DNA from: Bacillota bacterium
Lineage (GTDB): Bacteria > Bacillota > Clostridia > Lachnospirales > Lachnospiraceae
Assembly (NCBI GenBank): GCA_023410575.1
Contig: JAEYPP010000067.1
Location: forward strand, 1-13,828
Direction of reading: 5' to 3'
Length of the DNA: 13,828 nucleotides
The notes under the pieces: model-generated
The model's input: the letters and a program-made list of their open reading frames with translations, nothing else
What the model was told of the DNA's origin: nothing
Databases searched by the model: none
Shown: positions 1 to 6,754 of the stretch, one piece after another
Numbering within the stretch: position 1 is the stretch's first letter
Layout: every line of letters begins with the position of its first letter
Made by a program: the position numbers and the translations under genes

Positions 1-59
1 CTCCTTTGCTATTGTAGTGCGGTTTGAGACCCACACTCATTATAGCAAAGGAGTTTTCT
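1..59 (+). terminator. Hairpin followed by short T-run at left edge
   Basis: Bases 1-12 (CTCCTTTGCTAT) and 42-53 (ATAGCAAAGGAG) are a perfect 12-bp inverted repeat. AGTG and CACT inside can extend the stem. The right arm is followed by TTTTCTT, so a plus-strand transcript entering from outside the window could end here. The first arm begins at base 1, so the structure may be cut by the window edge. It could instead be one end of a small mobile element, because another perfect hairpin follows at 87-105. Confidence 0.45.
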
Positions 60-60
60 T

Positions 61-128
61 ATGAAAACGCTAGAAGCCATTGGGGTCCACCAGCATAGCT
101 GGTGGTTTATTAAAGATTGCCCTACAAT
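61..128. repeat. Perfect short hairpin, possible IS200/IS605-type end
   Basis: CCACCAGC (87-94) and GCTGGTGG (98-105) form a perfect 8-bp stem with a 3-nt ATA loop, preceded by TTGGGGT and followed by TTTATT. Compact hairpins of this kind sit near the subterminal ends of IS200/IS605 and TnpB elements in clostridia, so a solo end or a non-autonomous derivative is possible. No transposase or tnpB gene is in view, so this rests on general resemblance only. A 38-codon reading frame (61-177) with an AAAGGAG site 7 nt upstream runs through it, but it also runs through the terminator at 130-168 and is probably not a gene. Confidence 0.3.
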
Positions 129-129
129 G

Positions 130-168
130 AAAGTAGACAAGGAATATAACTACCTTGTCTACTTTTTT
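130..168 (+). terminator. Strong rho-independent terminator
   Basis: AAAGTAGACAAGG (130-142) pairs perfectly with CCTTGTCTACTTT (153-165), a 13-bp stem with a 10-nt loop. The T-tract at 163-168 makes it a plus-strand terminator. Read on the minus strand, the same stem lies about 45 nt past the stop of the SdpI-family gene but is followed by only three Ts, so it may work more weakly as the end of that operon. Confidence 0.75.
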
Positions 169-212
169 ATATTATAATTATTTCAGAGTACATTTTCACT
201 TACATTTTATGC

Positions 213-851
213 TTATTTTTTTGACCTTCGATCAGGGTCAATCTTCCAGTAATGATAAGAGATAAACATACATATAATTAAAATCACAAGAAACGCAATA
301 ATTGTAGCATTATATAAGAAACTCTTTTGCACAATGCCACAGATAATTAATACAACACCAATAATACTCATCAGATAACCGCCGATTCGGTTTGTCTTTT
401 TCCAACTCAGGTTACTCCGAACGGACCACGGAGTTCGTAATCCTATATAATAATTTTTTGATATTGTTGGCATAAAATTGCCACTTATAATTAAAAAGGC
501 ACCAATCACACATGGTATCACTAACTTAATATTTATTTTGGTCTTAAGAGCTGTAGCAATTGATAGCCATTGTACAAAAACCAATAAGTACGTACATGCA
601 ATTACCGAGATTCGATTCCCTTTTGCAGTTGTTATCGCGTTTTTCTTCGTACCAAGGAATAGATACAGTGCCAATGGAAGCGCACTGATTAGGAACACCA
701 TCTCTTTTGGTACAGTCCCATCAACCTCCCAATTCATATCCCAATGAATTGGAATTTGATCTTTTATAAAGAAATAACTGATTGCACCACCGATAAATGA
801 TAGCATTGCTACTACTAAAGGAATTGTAATCAACTGTCTTTTCTCTTTCAT
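213..851 (-). CDS. SdpI/DUF1648-family integral membrane protein
   Basis: This 212-residue membrane protein belongs to the SdpI (YhfL/DUF1648) family. The archetype, Bacillus subtilis SdpI, protects cells against the SdpC toxin and binds the repressor SdpR. An N-terminal DUF1648 segment (about residues 8-60) carries IPIHWDMNWEVDGTVPK, and a C-terminal SdpI segment (about 125-205) carries GNFMPTISKNYYIGLRTPW and the KKTNRIGGY element. I count about six hydrophobic helices. The ATG has an AAGGAAG site 8 nt upstream. It is the last gene of an ABC ATPase-permease-ArsR-SdpI operon, 47 nt after the ArsR gene. The ArsR-SdpI pairing matches sdpRI and suggests immunity or signal sensing. The ligand is unknown and no sdpABC toxin genes are in view, so an immunity role is inference. 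Confidence 0.85.
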   Translation of the reverse strand: MKEKRQLITIPLVVAMLSFIGGAISYFFIKDQIPIHWDMNWEVDGTVPKEMVFLISALPLALYLFLGTKKNAITTAKGNRISVIACTYLLVFVQWLSIATALKTKINIKLVIPCVIGAFLIISGNFMPTISKNYYIGLRTPWSVRSNLSWKKTNRIGGYLMSIIGVVLIICGIVQKSFLYNATIIAFLVILIICMFISYHYWKIDPDRRSKK

Positions 852-898
852 AATAATGACTTCCTTTTCTTTTTAATATATCTAAAATGACTTACGCT

Positions 899-1201
899 TT
901 AGTTGTTATTTTCATCATCTTTTTTATCCTCTTGTTTATCATCCGTTCGTTTTGTAACATCAAAAAACCATTTCACCATATCTTGAAACACGGTTGTATT
1001 TAAAGAATACACAATATTCTGTCCTTTTCGATGATCGATAATCAGTTCCGCATTTTTTAAAATGGAAAGGTGATGACTAATCGAGGGCTTTGTGATGTGA
1101 AAATAATCTGCTATCTCCCCAGCATTTTTATCACTGCTTGCTAATAACTCTAATATTTTTCTTCTAGTTGGATCAGCAAGTGCTTTAAATACATCGTTCA
1201 C
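899..1201 (-). CDS. ArsR/SmtB-family autorepressor (SdpR-like)
   Basis: This is a 100-residue winged-helix repressor of the ArsR family. It starts with the classic FKALADPTRRKILELL, the recognition helix lies around ITKPSISHHLSIL (about residues 36-48), and a wing follows with HRKGQNIVYSL. The metal-binding CXC motif of metalloregulatory ArsR proteins (ELCVCDL in ArsR) is absent, so it is probably not a metal sensor and resembles SdpR-type autorepressors instead. The tail is highly charged (DDKQEDKKDDENNN). Translation starts at GTG with AAGGAGG 6 nt upstream, and that ribosome site overlaps the TAA of the permease gene. As third gene of its operon it is well placed to act on the inverted repeat at 3601-3632. 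SdpI downstream may relieve repression, as known for sdpRI. Confidence 0.9.
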   Translation of the reverse strand: MNDVFKALADPTRRKILELLASSDKNAGEIADYFHITKPSISHHLSILKNAELIIDHRKGQNIVYSLNTTVFQDMVKWFFDVTKRTDDKQEDKKDDENNN

Positions 1202-1212
1202 TTAATACCTCC

Positions 1213-2799
1213 TTAAAGCTTTGCAATGATTCGTTCTCCATTCTTATTCATATAACCTTCTAATAAGACAGATCCTAAAATCAGAATAGCTAATGTAATA
1301 ATTGAAATTATATTAATATCTACTCCTGGAATCACAAATGTCAAAACTACTGGAAGACCTACAAATAAAACTCCACTCATAGTTGCGATTAAGCTAGCAG
1401 CACTTTGTTTCACAACCACCGTCTCATTCTTCCAATCCATTAATGGAAATTTTAGATTAACGAACAGTCCAAATACAGCACTAAAGTAACAGTAAGCGAT
1501 GGACAACAAAAGGGTTAGAACAATTTCAAAACCAGTAGATTTAAACTTAATCATCATTGATATTGCTGTTATAATTGCTGTTGGAATTATTAAGCTTATA
1601 TGCAGTAAAATTTTTGATTGGAATATTGTTTTAACATTGATAGGAGCAGATTTTATAATCCACAAATTTTTACCCTCTAGTGAGATAGAACTTGCAGATA
1701 TCGCACACATCCAAACCATAATACCGATTATATATGGTAACAAGCCCCTTACTTGTTCTGCAATTTGTGGAGTATTGATCATTAGATCAATCTGATCAAT
1801 CTTTGCAACATGAATCCCAACCGCAGCAATTAGCATAAGTAGTATCGAAAATGCAGTGTTGAATACATAAATGGAGCATGTAAAATAGCGTTTTGCTTCT
1901 TTTTTATATAGAGCCCCTAACGCACTATTTTGTTTTAGCTCTTTGTGTTTGTACTTCTTTCCAGAGTAAACCGCACTAATCTTCGTATTCAATTTCTTAA
2001 AGCATGAACCAAGTACTACAGAAAAAACTAAAAAAGCTATCAAAGAACATAGGATAAATGCTAAGAAGTACATGAAGTCAAAATTAATCACAGCTTCATT
2101 AAACCAGTGAGCCAAAGGGTAAGTGGAATTCATTTTATCTCGAAACATTGTTCCTATCTGTATCAGTTGTGTTTCGTCTTGAACATTCAGAGTTACAAAA
2201 AAGAATGCAATGAACACGAATAACACAATAACTGTATTAGCTATATTACTAAATTTGAACCGGCTACTAATATACCCCAAAACTACTCCGATGATGGAAG
2301 CTATAATTATTGGAATCAAAGGTATAAATAACAATGCGATAATTGCATAAACGTAAAACAATGGATTTGGATTTGCTAAAATACCATAAACAACATAACA
2401 TGGAACCATCATTCCAACTGCGAATACCATATTAATAATATAAAGCTGTAGCAATCGACTTGCTACTATTTTAGATGCCTTTACTGGTAAGGACATTAAC
2501 ATGTCATAATCTTTAAAACCAAACAATACTCCCTTTGCTTTATATACAGATGTAATCAATATAACGATACAAGTTGCTGCCATAAAAAATCCTGGTAGGA
2601 CATCAAGCTGGCCAACCTGTTTCATTGCCCCCCCCATTCCAAAGCAATAAAAACCTGAGATAAATGCAAATAATAACGCCCCTAAAAAGAGAATCATAGC
2701 AGTACTTACATTCTTCTTTCGATTCTTTTTATTTCCCATATTAAGAAAATCTAATGCAGACCCAAGCTGCATACGTGTTAATACTAAGATTTGTTTCAT
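1213..2799 (-). CDS. ABC-2 type exporter permease
   Basis: This polytopic membrane protein of 528 residues is the translocating subunit partnered with the ATPase just upstream. About twelve hydrophobic segments are visible, grouped into two halves. A cytosolic stretch near residues 90-115 (GFKDYDMLMSLPVKASKI) is typical of large ABC-2 permeases, where it contacts the ATPase. A basic linker follows the first half (CFKKLNTKISAVYSGKKYKHKEL), and a second conserved cytosolic element reads EGKNLWIIKSAPINVKTIF. The ATG lies 5 nt after GGAGG, and this ribosome site overlaps the TAG of the ATPase gene, so the two are probably translationally coupled. The substrate cannot be read from sequence. The ArsR/SdpI neighbours suggest export of a membrane-active peptide, a toxin or lipid, but this is inference. 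Confidence 0.85.
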   Translation of the reverse strand: MKQILVLTRMQLGSALDFLNMGNKKNRKKNVSTAMILFLGALLFAFISGFYCFGMGGAMKQVGQLDVLPGFFMAATCIVILITSVYKAKGVLFGFKDYDMLMSLPVKASKIVASRLLQLYIINMVFAVGMMVPCYVVYGILANPNPLFYVYAIIALLFIPLIPIIIASIIGVVLGYISSRFKFSNIANTVIVLFVFIAFFFVTLNVQDETQLIQIGTMFRDKMNSTYPLAHWFNEAVINFDFMYFLAFILCSLIAFLVFSVVLGSCFKKLNTKISAVYSGKKYKHKELKQNSALGALYKKEAKRYFTCSIYVFNTAFSILLMLIAAVGIHVAKIDQIDLMINTPQIAEQVRGLLPYIIGIMVWMCAISASSISLEGKNLWIIKSAPINVKTIFQSKILLHISLIIPTAIITAISMMIKFKSTGFEIVLTLLLSIAYCYFSAVFGLFVNLKFPLMDWKNETVVVKQSAASLIATMSGVLFVGLPVVLTFVIPGVDINIISIITLAILILGSVLLEGYMNKNGERIIAKL

Positions 2800-2808
2800 A
2801 GTATCCTC

Positions 2809-3519
2809 CTATTCATTCACGAGTTCTAAGAAAACATCTTCTAAGCTCTGATTTCCTATTACATCCTTCGTAAATCCTGACGCAATCAACTTACCACCCT
2901 TAATAATTGCAATCTTGTTGCAAAGCTTTTCTGCCACTTCAAGAACATGCGTTGAAAAAAAGATAGAAGTTCCTTTTGCACACATCTGCATCATAAACTC
3001 TTTTAATGCGTGAGCTGCCTTTGGGTCCAAACCAACAAATGGCTCATCCATTATGAATAATTTTGGTTCATGAATCAATGCAGAGATAATCGCTATCTTT
3101 TGTTTCATACCATGAGAATAAGATGCAATGGAATCTCCAAGATTTCCTGTAATCTCAAGTAAGTCGGAGTATTTCTTAATTCGATCTTCTCGGTCCTTTT
3201 TAGATACATGATAAAGATCACCGATAAAGTTTAAGTATTGAATACCGGTTAAATGTTCATATAAATCTGGGTTATCTGGAATATAGGCCATCTTCTGTTT
3301 ACAACCAACAGGGTCTTTTTTAATGTCAACCCCATCTACCTTTATGGTTCCTTCTTCAAAATCAAGTACTCCAACTACAGCACGTAATGTCGTTGTTTTC
3401 CCAGCTCCATTGTGTCCAATAAATCCATAGATATCACCTGATTCCACCTCAAGGCTCAAGTTCTCAACCGCTTTTTTGTTTCCCTTATAAGTTTTAGAAA
3501 AATTCTTAATTGATAACAT
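2809..3519 (-). CDS. ABC transporter ATPase subunit
   Basis: This 236-residue nucleotide-binding subunit, of the CcmA/BcrA-like exporter class, powers the ABC-2 permease downstream. Walker A is GHNGAGKTT (35-43), the signature loop is the degenerate YSHGMKQ (134-140) in place of LSGGQ, Walker B runs LFIMDEPFVGLD (154-165), and the H-loop histidine is H191. The frame is open upstream to 3561, but the start is set at the ATG at 3517-3519, where GGAGG lies 6 nt upstream and where the alignment MLSIKNFSKTYKG begins in the usual place. It is the first gene of the operon, read from the promoter at 3637-3665. The degenerate signature loop is common in this subfamily and does not argue against activity. 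Confidence 0.92.
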   Translation of the reverse strand: MLSIKNFSKTYKGNKKAVENLSLEVESGDIYGFIGHNGAGKTTTLRAVVGVLDFEEGTIKVDGVDIKKDPVGCKQKMAYIPDNPDLYEHLTGIQYLNFIGDLYHVSKKDREDRIKKYSDLLEITGNLGDSIASYSHGMKQKIAIISALIHEPKLFIMDEPFVGLDPKAAHALKEFMMQMCAKGTSIFFSTHVLEVAEKLCNKIAIIKGGKLIASGFTKDVIGNQSLEDVFLELVNE

Positions 3520-3600
3520 AACTTTCCTCCTATCATATCTTAATTTATAACCACAATTCATAAAACCGTATTACTATTCAATGGCTTTCACAATATATAT

Positions 3601-3632
3601 TTAGATATTTAGACATTTATCTAAATATCTAA
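3601..3632 (-). promoter_or_regulatory. Inverted-repeat operator, likely ArsR/SdpR-type
   Basis: TTAGATATTTAGA (3601-3613) and TCTAAATATCTAA (3620-3632) form a perfect 13-bp inverted repeat with a 6-nt spacer. It begins 4 bp downstream of the -10 box on the minus strand and so covers the transcription start of the ABC-ArsR-SdpI operon. ArsR-family proteins bind AT-rich dyads of this kind, and the operon encodes one (899-1201). Autorepression is the simplest reading. No T-run follows on the minus strand, so it is not a terminator. Confidence 0.75.
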
Positions 3633-3636
3633 CCCC

Positions 3637-3665
3637 AATATAAGCTAGTTATTTTTATTTGTCAA
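3637..3665 (-). promoter_or_regulatory. Sigma-A promoter of the ABC-ArsR-SdpI operon
   Basis: On the minus strand TTGACA (3665-3660) is followed after 17 nt by TATATT (3642-3637). The -35 is a perfect match and the -10 matches at five of six positions with ideal spacing. The start site should fall near 3630, inside the inverted repeat at 3601-3632. The leader to the ATG at 3519 is about 110 nt. Confidence 0.8.
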
Positions 3666-3686
3666 TACAAATATTGAGAATTACGG

Positions 3687-3770
3687 CTTCATTCAAGCGA
3701 AAGCGTGTTGCGAACAAATTATATTTGTCATCCATTCTACATTTTCTTGTGCATCATGACGTCAGACTTA
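3687..3770. repeat. Intergenic repeat, copy A
   Basis: Bases 3687-3712 are identical over 26 nt to 3921-3946 (CTTCATTCAAGCGAAAGCGT and the following TTGCG region). Similarity continues through TTTGTCATCC, TTTTCTTGTGCA and ATGACGTCA up to about 3770 against 3952-4010. Copy A lacks the left arm that makes copy B a long inverted repeat. It lies between the ABC operon promoter and the longer element at 3829-3973. No reading frame of note was seen here. Confidence 0.75.
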
Positions 3771-3828
3771 TTTCAAAAGCACTTTTCGATAACCTCAATC
3801 GACATTTTGCACATCAGTAGACTTGCTA

Positions 3829-4010
3829 AAAAAGGGATGACAAACATAATTTAGGAGCAACTGTTATGAAGTCGTCGGTACTTAGGGCCTGTATTTTAGG
3901 CCCTTACGTACCGTTACGAACTTCATTCAAGCGAAAGCGTGTTGCGGATAGATTATGTTTGTCATCCCTTTTTCATAACTTTTTTCTTGTGCAAAATGAC
4001 GTCATGCCTA
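3829..4010. repeat. Long inverted-repeat element, copy B, downstream of sufB-like gene
   Basis: AAAAAGGGATGACAAACATAAT arms (3829-3850, with the reverse complement at 3952-3973) match perfectly over 22 bp. Nested inside is CGGTAC (3876-3881) pairing with GTACCG (3908-3913), and GGGCCT (3885-3890) pairing with AGGCCC (3898-3903). The right part repeats copy A. Both outer arms end in A- or T-runs, so on the minus strand the stem followed by TTTTTT can end the hydrolase-sufCB transcript, and the element is symmetric enough to work in both directions. The layout looks like a palindromic miniature element that has been reused as a terminator. A structured RNA is the alternative. Confidence 0.7.
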
Positions 4011-4014
4011 ATCT

Positions 4015-4932
4015 CTATTTTAAAAATCCGTTGACAATCTGTGCTTCTGCTTCTGATTCTGTTAAACCAAGTGTCATTAATTTCGTGATTTGCTCTCCTG
4101 CAATTTTACCAATGGCTGCTTCATGAATTAAACTAGCTTCAATGTGGTTTGCCGTAATTTCTGGTATTGCACTTACGCTACCTTGATCCATTAATATCGC
4201 ATCACATTCTGTATGTCCATAACACTTATTATTACCATTGATCTTTGATAAGAAGATTTGGTGAGATTCATTTTTCGCTACAGAACGAGATATCACATTA
4301 GCTCCACAACCTTCGCCGTTTAAGTTTACCTCAAAATCAGTTTTGGCGAACTGCTTTCCATGTGTCATAATCTTTTCTTTAATAACTAAAGTTGCTTTAT
4401 CACCTAACGTAGCTTTTGTTGTACGAATCGTGGAGTCAACACCTTTGATTTGAACCGTATCCATCTCCATGTAGCTACCTTCCTCCATGTTGACAATTGT
4501 CTGAGGATTTAGAATACGTTCACCACTTCCATCACCACTTCCATAATGCTTCTCAATGTACTTTATTTTTGCATTCTTTCCAACAAAGAAACTATGAATT
4601 CCATCATGTTCTGATTTCTGATCTCCACAGTTATGAATACCACAACCAGCAACTATTGTTACATCACAATCTTCACCAATGTAAAAATCATTATAAACCA
4701 TCTCATTCAATCCACTTTGACTCAAAACAACTGGAATATGAACACTTTCATTCTTTGTCCCTGGCTTAATAATGATATCAATGCCAGGTTTGTCTGTCTT
4801 TGTTACAATATCTATCTGTTCTGTCGTTTTTCGACCAGCACCCTCGCCATTCACTCTAAGGTTATATGCTCCTTGAGGTACTTCATGAAGACCAGCAACT
4901 TGAGCTAACAATTCCTTTTGTATTGCATCCAT
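4015..4932 (-). CDS. SufB/SufD-family Fe-S assembly scaffold (minimal type)
   Basis: This 305-residue protein is much shorter than E. coli SufB (about 495) and keeps only the core beta-helix scaffold, as in the two-gene SUF-like minimal systems (SmsCB) of anaerobes. Visible landmarks are the Cys/His-rich segment AGCGIHNCGDQKSEHDGIHS (95-114), CYGHTEC (237-243), and the C-terminal HIEASLIHEAAIGKI (263-277), in the region that holds cluster-binding and SufC-contact residues in SufB and SufD. No cysteine desulfurase, SufU or SufE is in view. The ATG lies 8 nt after GGGGGAGG, 3 nt beyond the stop of the sufC-like gene, so the two are coupled. It should work with that ATPase in the cytosol to build Fe-S clusters. 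The specific role of C237 or C243 as sulfur acceptor is inference. Confidence 0.88.
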   Translation of the reverse strand: MDAIQKELLAQVAGLHEVPQGAYNLRVNGEGAGRKTTEQIDIVTKTDKPGIDIIIKPGTKNESVHIPVVLSQSGLNEMVYNDFYIGEDCDVTIVAGCGIHNCGDQKSEHDGIHSFFVGKNAKIKYIEKHYGSGDGSGERILNPQTIVNMEEGSYMEMDTVQIKGVDSTIRTTKATLGDKATLVIKEKIMTHGKQFAKTDFEVNLNGEGCGANVISRSVAKNESHQIFLSKINGNNKCYGHTECDAILMDQGSVSAIPEITANHIEASLIHEAAIGKIAGEQITKLMTLGLTESEAEAQIVNGFLK

Positions 4933-4935
4933 GAT

Positions 4936-5658
4936 TTATGCCTCCCCCTGATAGAATTTACAATTTGGTTTTTCATTCAAAAGTTTCGGTAAAATCTTGT
5001 CCTTTTCATCAGCATCTACAATTTTACCATCAGCGATAACAATAATCTGATCTGCTATATTAAGTATACGCTCCTGATGTGATATAATGACAATCGAACC
5101 GTGGATCTCTTGATGCATTTTCTCAAACACTCGTATTAAATTGTTAAAGCTCCATAAATCAATTCCAGCTTCTGGTTCATCAAACACAGAAATTCTTGTC
5201 TTTCTTGCAAGAATTGTAGCAATTTCGATTCGCTTTAGTTCTCCACCAGATAGGCTGGCATTGACTTCACGGTTAATATAATCTTTTGCACATAATCCGA
5301 CTTCAGACAAATACTCACACGCCTTTGCTGTGTTTATATTACTACCAGCAGCTAATGTAATTAAGTCTTTTACAGTTATTCCCTTAAAACGTACTGGTTG
5401 CTGGAAAGCGAATCCGATTCCCTTTTTCGCACGTTCTGTAATGGATAAATTTGTTATATCTTCTCCATCTAATAAGATTTGCCCCGAACATGGTTGCTCA
5501 ATTCCTACAATGATTTTTGCCAGAGTAGACTTACCTCCACCATTTGGTCCTGTAATAGCAATAAACTTATTGTCGTCAATCGTTAGATTAACATCCTTTA
5601 ATATATCTTTTGATGTAGTACCTGTTACTCCAAAATTAATATTGCGTAATTCTAACAT
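4936..5658 (-). CDS. sufC: SufC-type ATPase of Fe-S cluster assembly
   Basis: This is a cytosolic ABC-type ATPase of 240 residues without a membrane partner, acting with the SufB-like scaffold encoded next. Walker A is GPNGGGKST (37-45), the Q-loop is QQP (86-88), the signature is LSGGE (136-140), Walker B with the SufC hallmark is VFDEPEAGID (158-167), and the switch histidine is H194. Length and the DEPEAGID element separate it from ordinary transporter ATPases. The ATG at 5658 lies inside the last codons of the hydrolase gene (7-nt overlap ATGTTAG), so translation is likely coupled to it. The family hydrolyses ATP to remodel the scaffold during cluster assembly. Confidence 0.93.
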   Translation of the reverse strand: MLELRNINFGVTGTTSKDILKDVNLTIDDNKFIAITGPNGGGKSTLAKIIVGIEQPCSGQILLDGEDITNLSITERAKKGIGFAFQQPVRFKGITVKDLITLAAGSNINTAKACEYLSEVGLCAKDYINREVNASLSGGELKRIEIATILARKTRISVFDEPEAGIDLWSFNNLIRVFEKMHQEIHGSIVIISHQERILNIADQIIVIADGKIVDADEKDKILPKLLNEKPNCKFYQGEA

Positions 5659-6482
5659 TGTTCTCCTCCCAAATTATGAATCCATCGGATTGCCATATCA
5701 ATCCATCCTTGACATTCTTCGAAAATCTTATTAACACTATTGGTTTGGGTTTCTTCGTTTGCCAAAGCCAATCCATGTCCCCCAAAAGGGTACATATGAA
5801 ATTCTGTTGATATGTTATATTTTCTAAGTGCCATAACAAACAACAATGAATTTTCAACTGGAACACAAGCATCCGAAAGCGTATGCCATATAAACACTGG
5901 TGGGGTATCCTTACTCACTTGCTTTTCTAATGAAACCTGTTCCAATAGACTTTCATCATCTCCAAGTAAATGTTCAAAAGAACCTCGGTGCGCAAACTCA
6001 CCTGATGTAATGACAGGATAGCTTAAGATGCAACCATCTGGCTTAATTCTATCATTTGTCGTATTTAAAGCACTTGCTAGAAAGTCTTTATTCCAGAAAC
6101 AAGCAAGACTAGCCGCAAGATGCCCACCTGCAGAAAACCCTGTCACAATGATTTTACTCTCATCAATCATCCATTTATCTGCATGATCTCTTAATAACTT
6201 AACAGTACTTGCTAATTCTAATAAAGCTACTGGATATCTAGTGGGAGCTACATGATATTTTAAAACGAAAGCGTGATATCCTGCTGCTAAATATCGCATT
6301 GCGATTGGTTCTGCTTCGCGATTGGACAAATTAATATAACCTCCACCTGGACAGATAATGACGGCAGGACGTAATAGTTTTTGTTCCTCTTTATGCTTAT
6401 GATCTAGACGATAAACTTCTAATTGTGCTGAGGTATCGAGATGATATCCATCAATCTTAAGATCAATTACTTCATAAACCAT
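5652..6482 (-). CDS. Alpha/beta-hydrolase, esterase-like
   Basis: This 276-residue protein has the alpha/beta-hydrolase fold of the esterase/lipase (COG0657, acetylxylan-esterase-like) group. The oxyanion-hole element PGGGY is at 45-49, the nucleophile elbow GFSAGG has Ser117, and the likely triad is completed by Asp204 (LSDACVP) and His236 (GGHGL). There is no signal peptide, so it acts in the cytosol, perhaps on acetylated sugars or small esters. The frame is open upstream to 6653, but the start is put at the ATG at 6480-6482 with GGAGG 10 nt upstream and the family's usual N-terminus. Its stop overlaps the start of the sufC-like gene by 7 nt. Why an esterase should precede an Fe-S operon is not explained by the sequence. 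The substrate is unknown. Confidence 0.88.
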   Translation of the reverse strand: MVYEVIDLKIDGYHLDTSAQLEVYRLDHKHKEEQKLLRPAVIICPGGGYINLSNREAEPIAMRYLAAGYHAFVLKYHVAPTRYPVALLELASTVKLLRDHADKWMIDESKIIVTGFSAGGHLAASLACFWNKDFLASALNTTNDRIKPDGCILSYPVITSGEFAHRGSFEHLLGDDESLLEQVSLEKQVSKDTPPVFIWHTLSDACVPVENSLLFVMALRKYNISTEFHMYPFGGHGLALANEETQTNSVNKIFEECQGWIDMAIRWIHNLGGEQC

Positions 6483-6561
6483 TATATTTATTCCTCCAAA
6501 ACTATTGCTTAGAACGATTATTGATTCAATTTTATCATTATGTAATAAAGCGAACATTGAC

Positions 6562-6590
6562 AGTATATCACAGTATAACTGATTTTTCCA
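6562..6590 (-). promoter_or_regulatory. Possible promoter of the hydrolase-sufCB operon
   Basis: On the minus strand TGGAAA (6590-6585) precedes TATACT (6567-6562) by 17 nt. The -10 is good and the -35 matches four of six consensus positions. A second TATACT lies slightly upstream (6574-6579) in a short repeat of the same sequence. The predicted leader to the ATG at 6482 is about 75 nt. Confidence 0.4.
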
Positions 6591-6646
6591 CATAAAATCC
6601 ATATAAAACCATAATCGCTTCCTTCGACTAACATGCTCAGTAATTA

Positions 6647-6675
6647 TTGACACGATATTGAGTAACTAGTATAAT
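6647..6675 (+). promoter_or_regulatory. Perfect sigma-A promoter of the CNNM/CorC-family gene
   Basis: TTGACA (6647-6652) and TATAAT (6670-6675) are separated by 17 nt, a full consensus promoter. It drives the gene starting at 6755, leaving a leader of about 72 nt. It sits back to back with the likely promoter of the hydrolase operon. Confidence 0.85.
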
Positions 6676-6754
6676 TAATACGTATACGCTTTGTATATAC
6701 TATCGATGATATAACAGAAGCGTAAATTCAATTTATTCTTAAGGAGATGATTAA

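Noticed and set aside
61..177. 38-codon frame with AAAGGAG 7 nt upstream of ATG
   Set aside because: It runs through two perfect hairpins including a terminator and encodes nothing recognisable, so I treat it as chance or as part of an element end.
3601..3632. Terminator reading of the AT-rich inverted repeat
   Set aside because: Neither side has a T-tract after the stem, and its place just after a -10 box fits an operator better.
3866..4126. 86-codon plus-strand frame across the repeat and the sufB-like 3' end
   Set aside because: It is antisense to the conserved C-terminus of the scaffold gene, and the rest is the inverted repeat.
6483..6653. Upstream extension of the hydrolase by 57 residues
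   Set aside because: The extension has no ribosome site, covers the divergent promoter region, and the family N-terminus begins at the internal ATG at 6482, which has GGAGG upstream.
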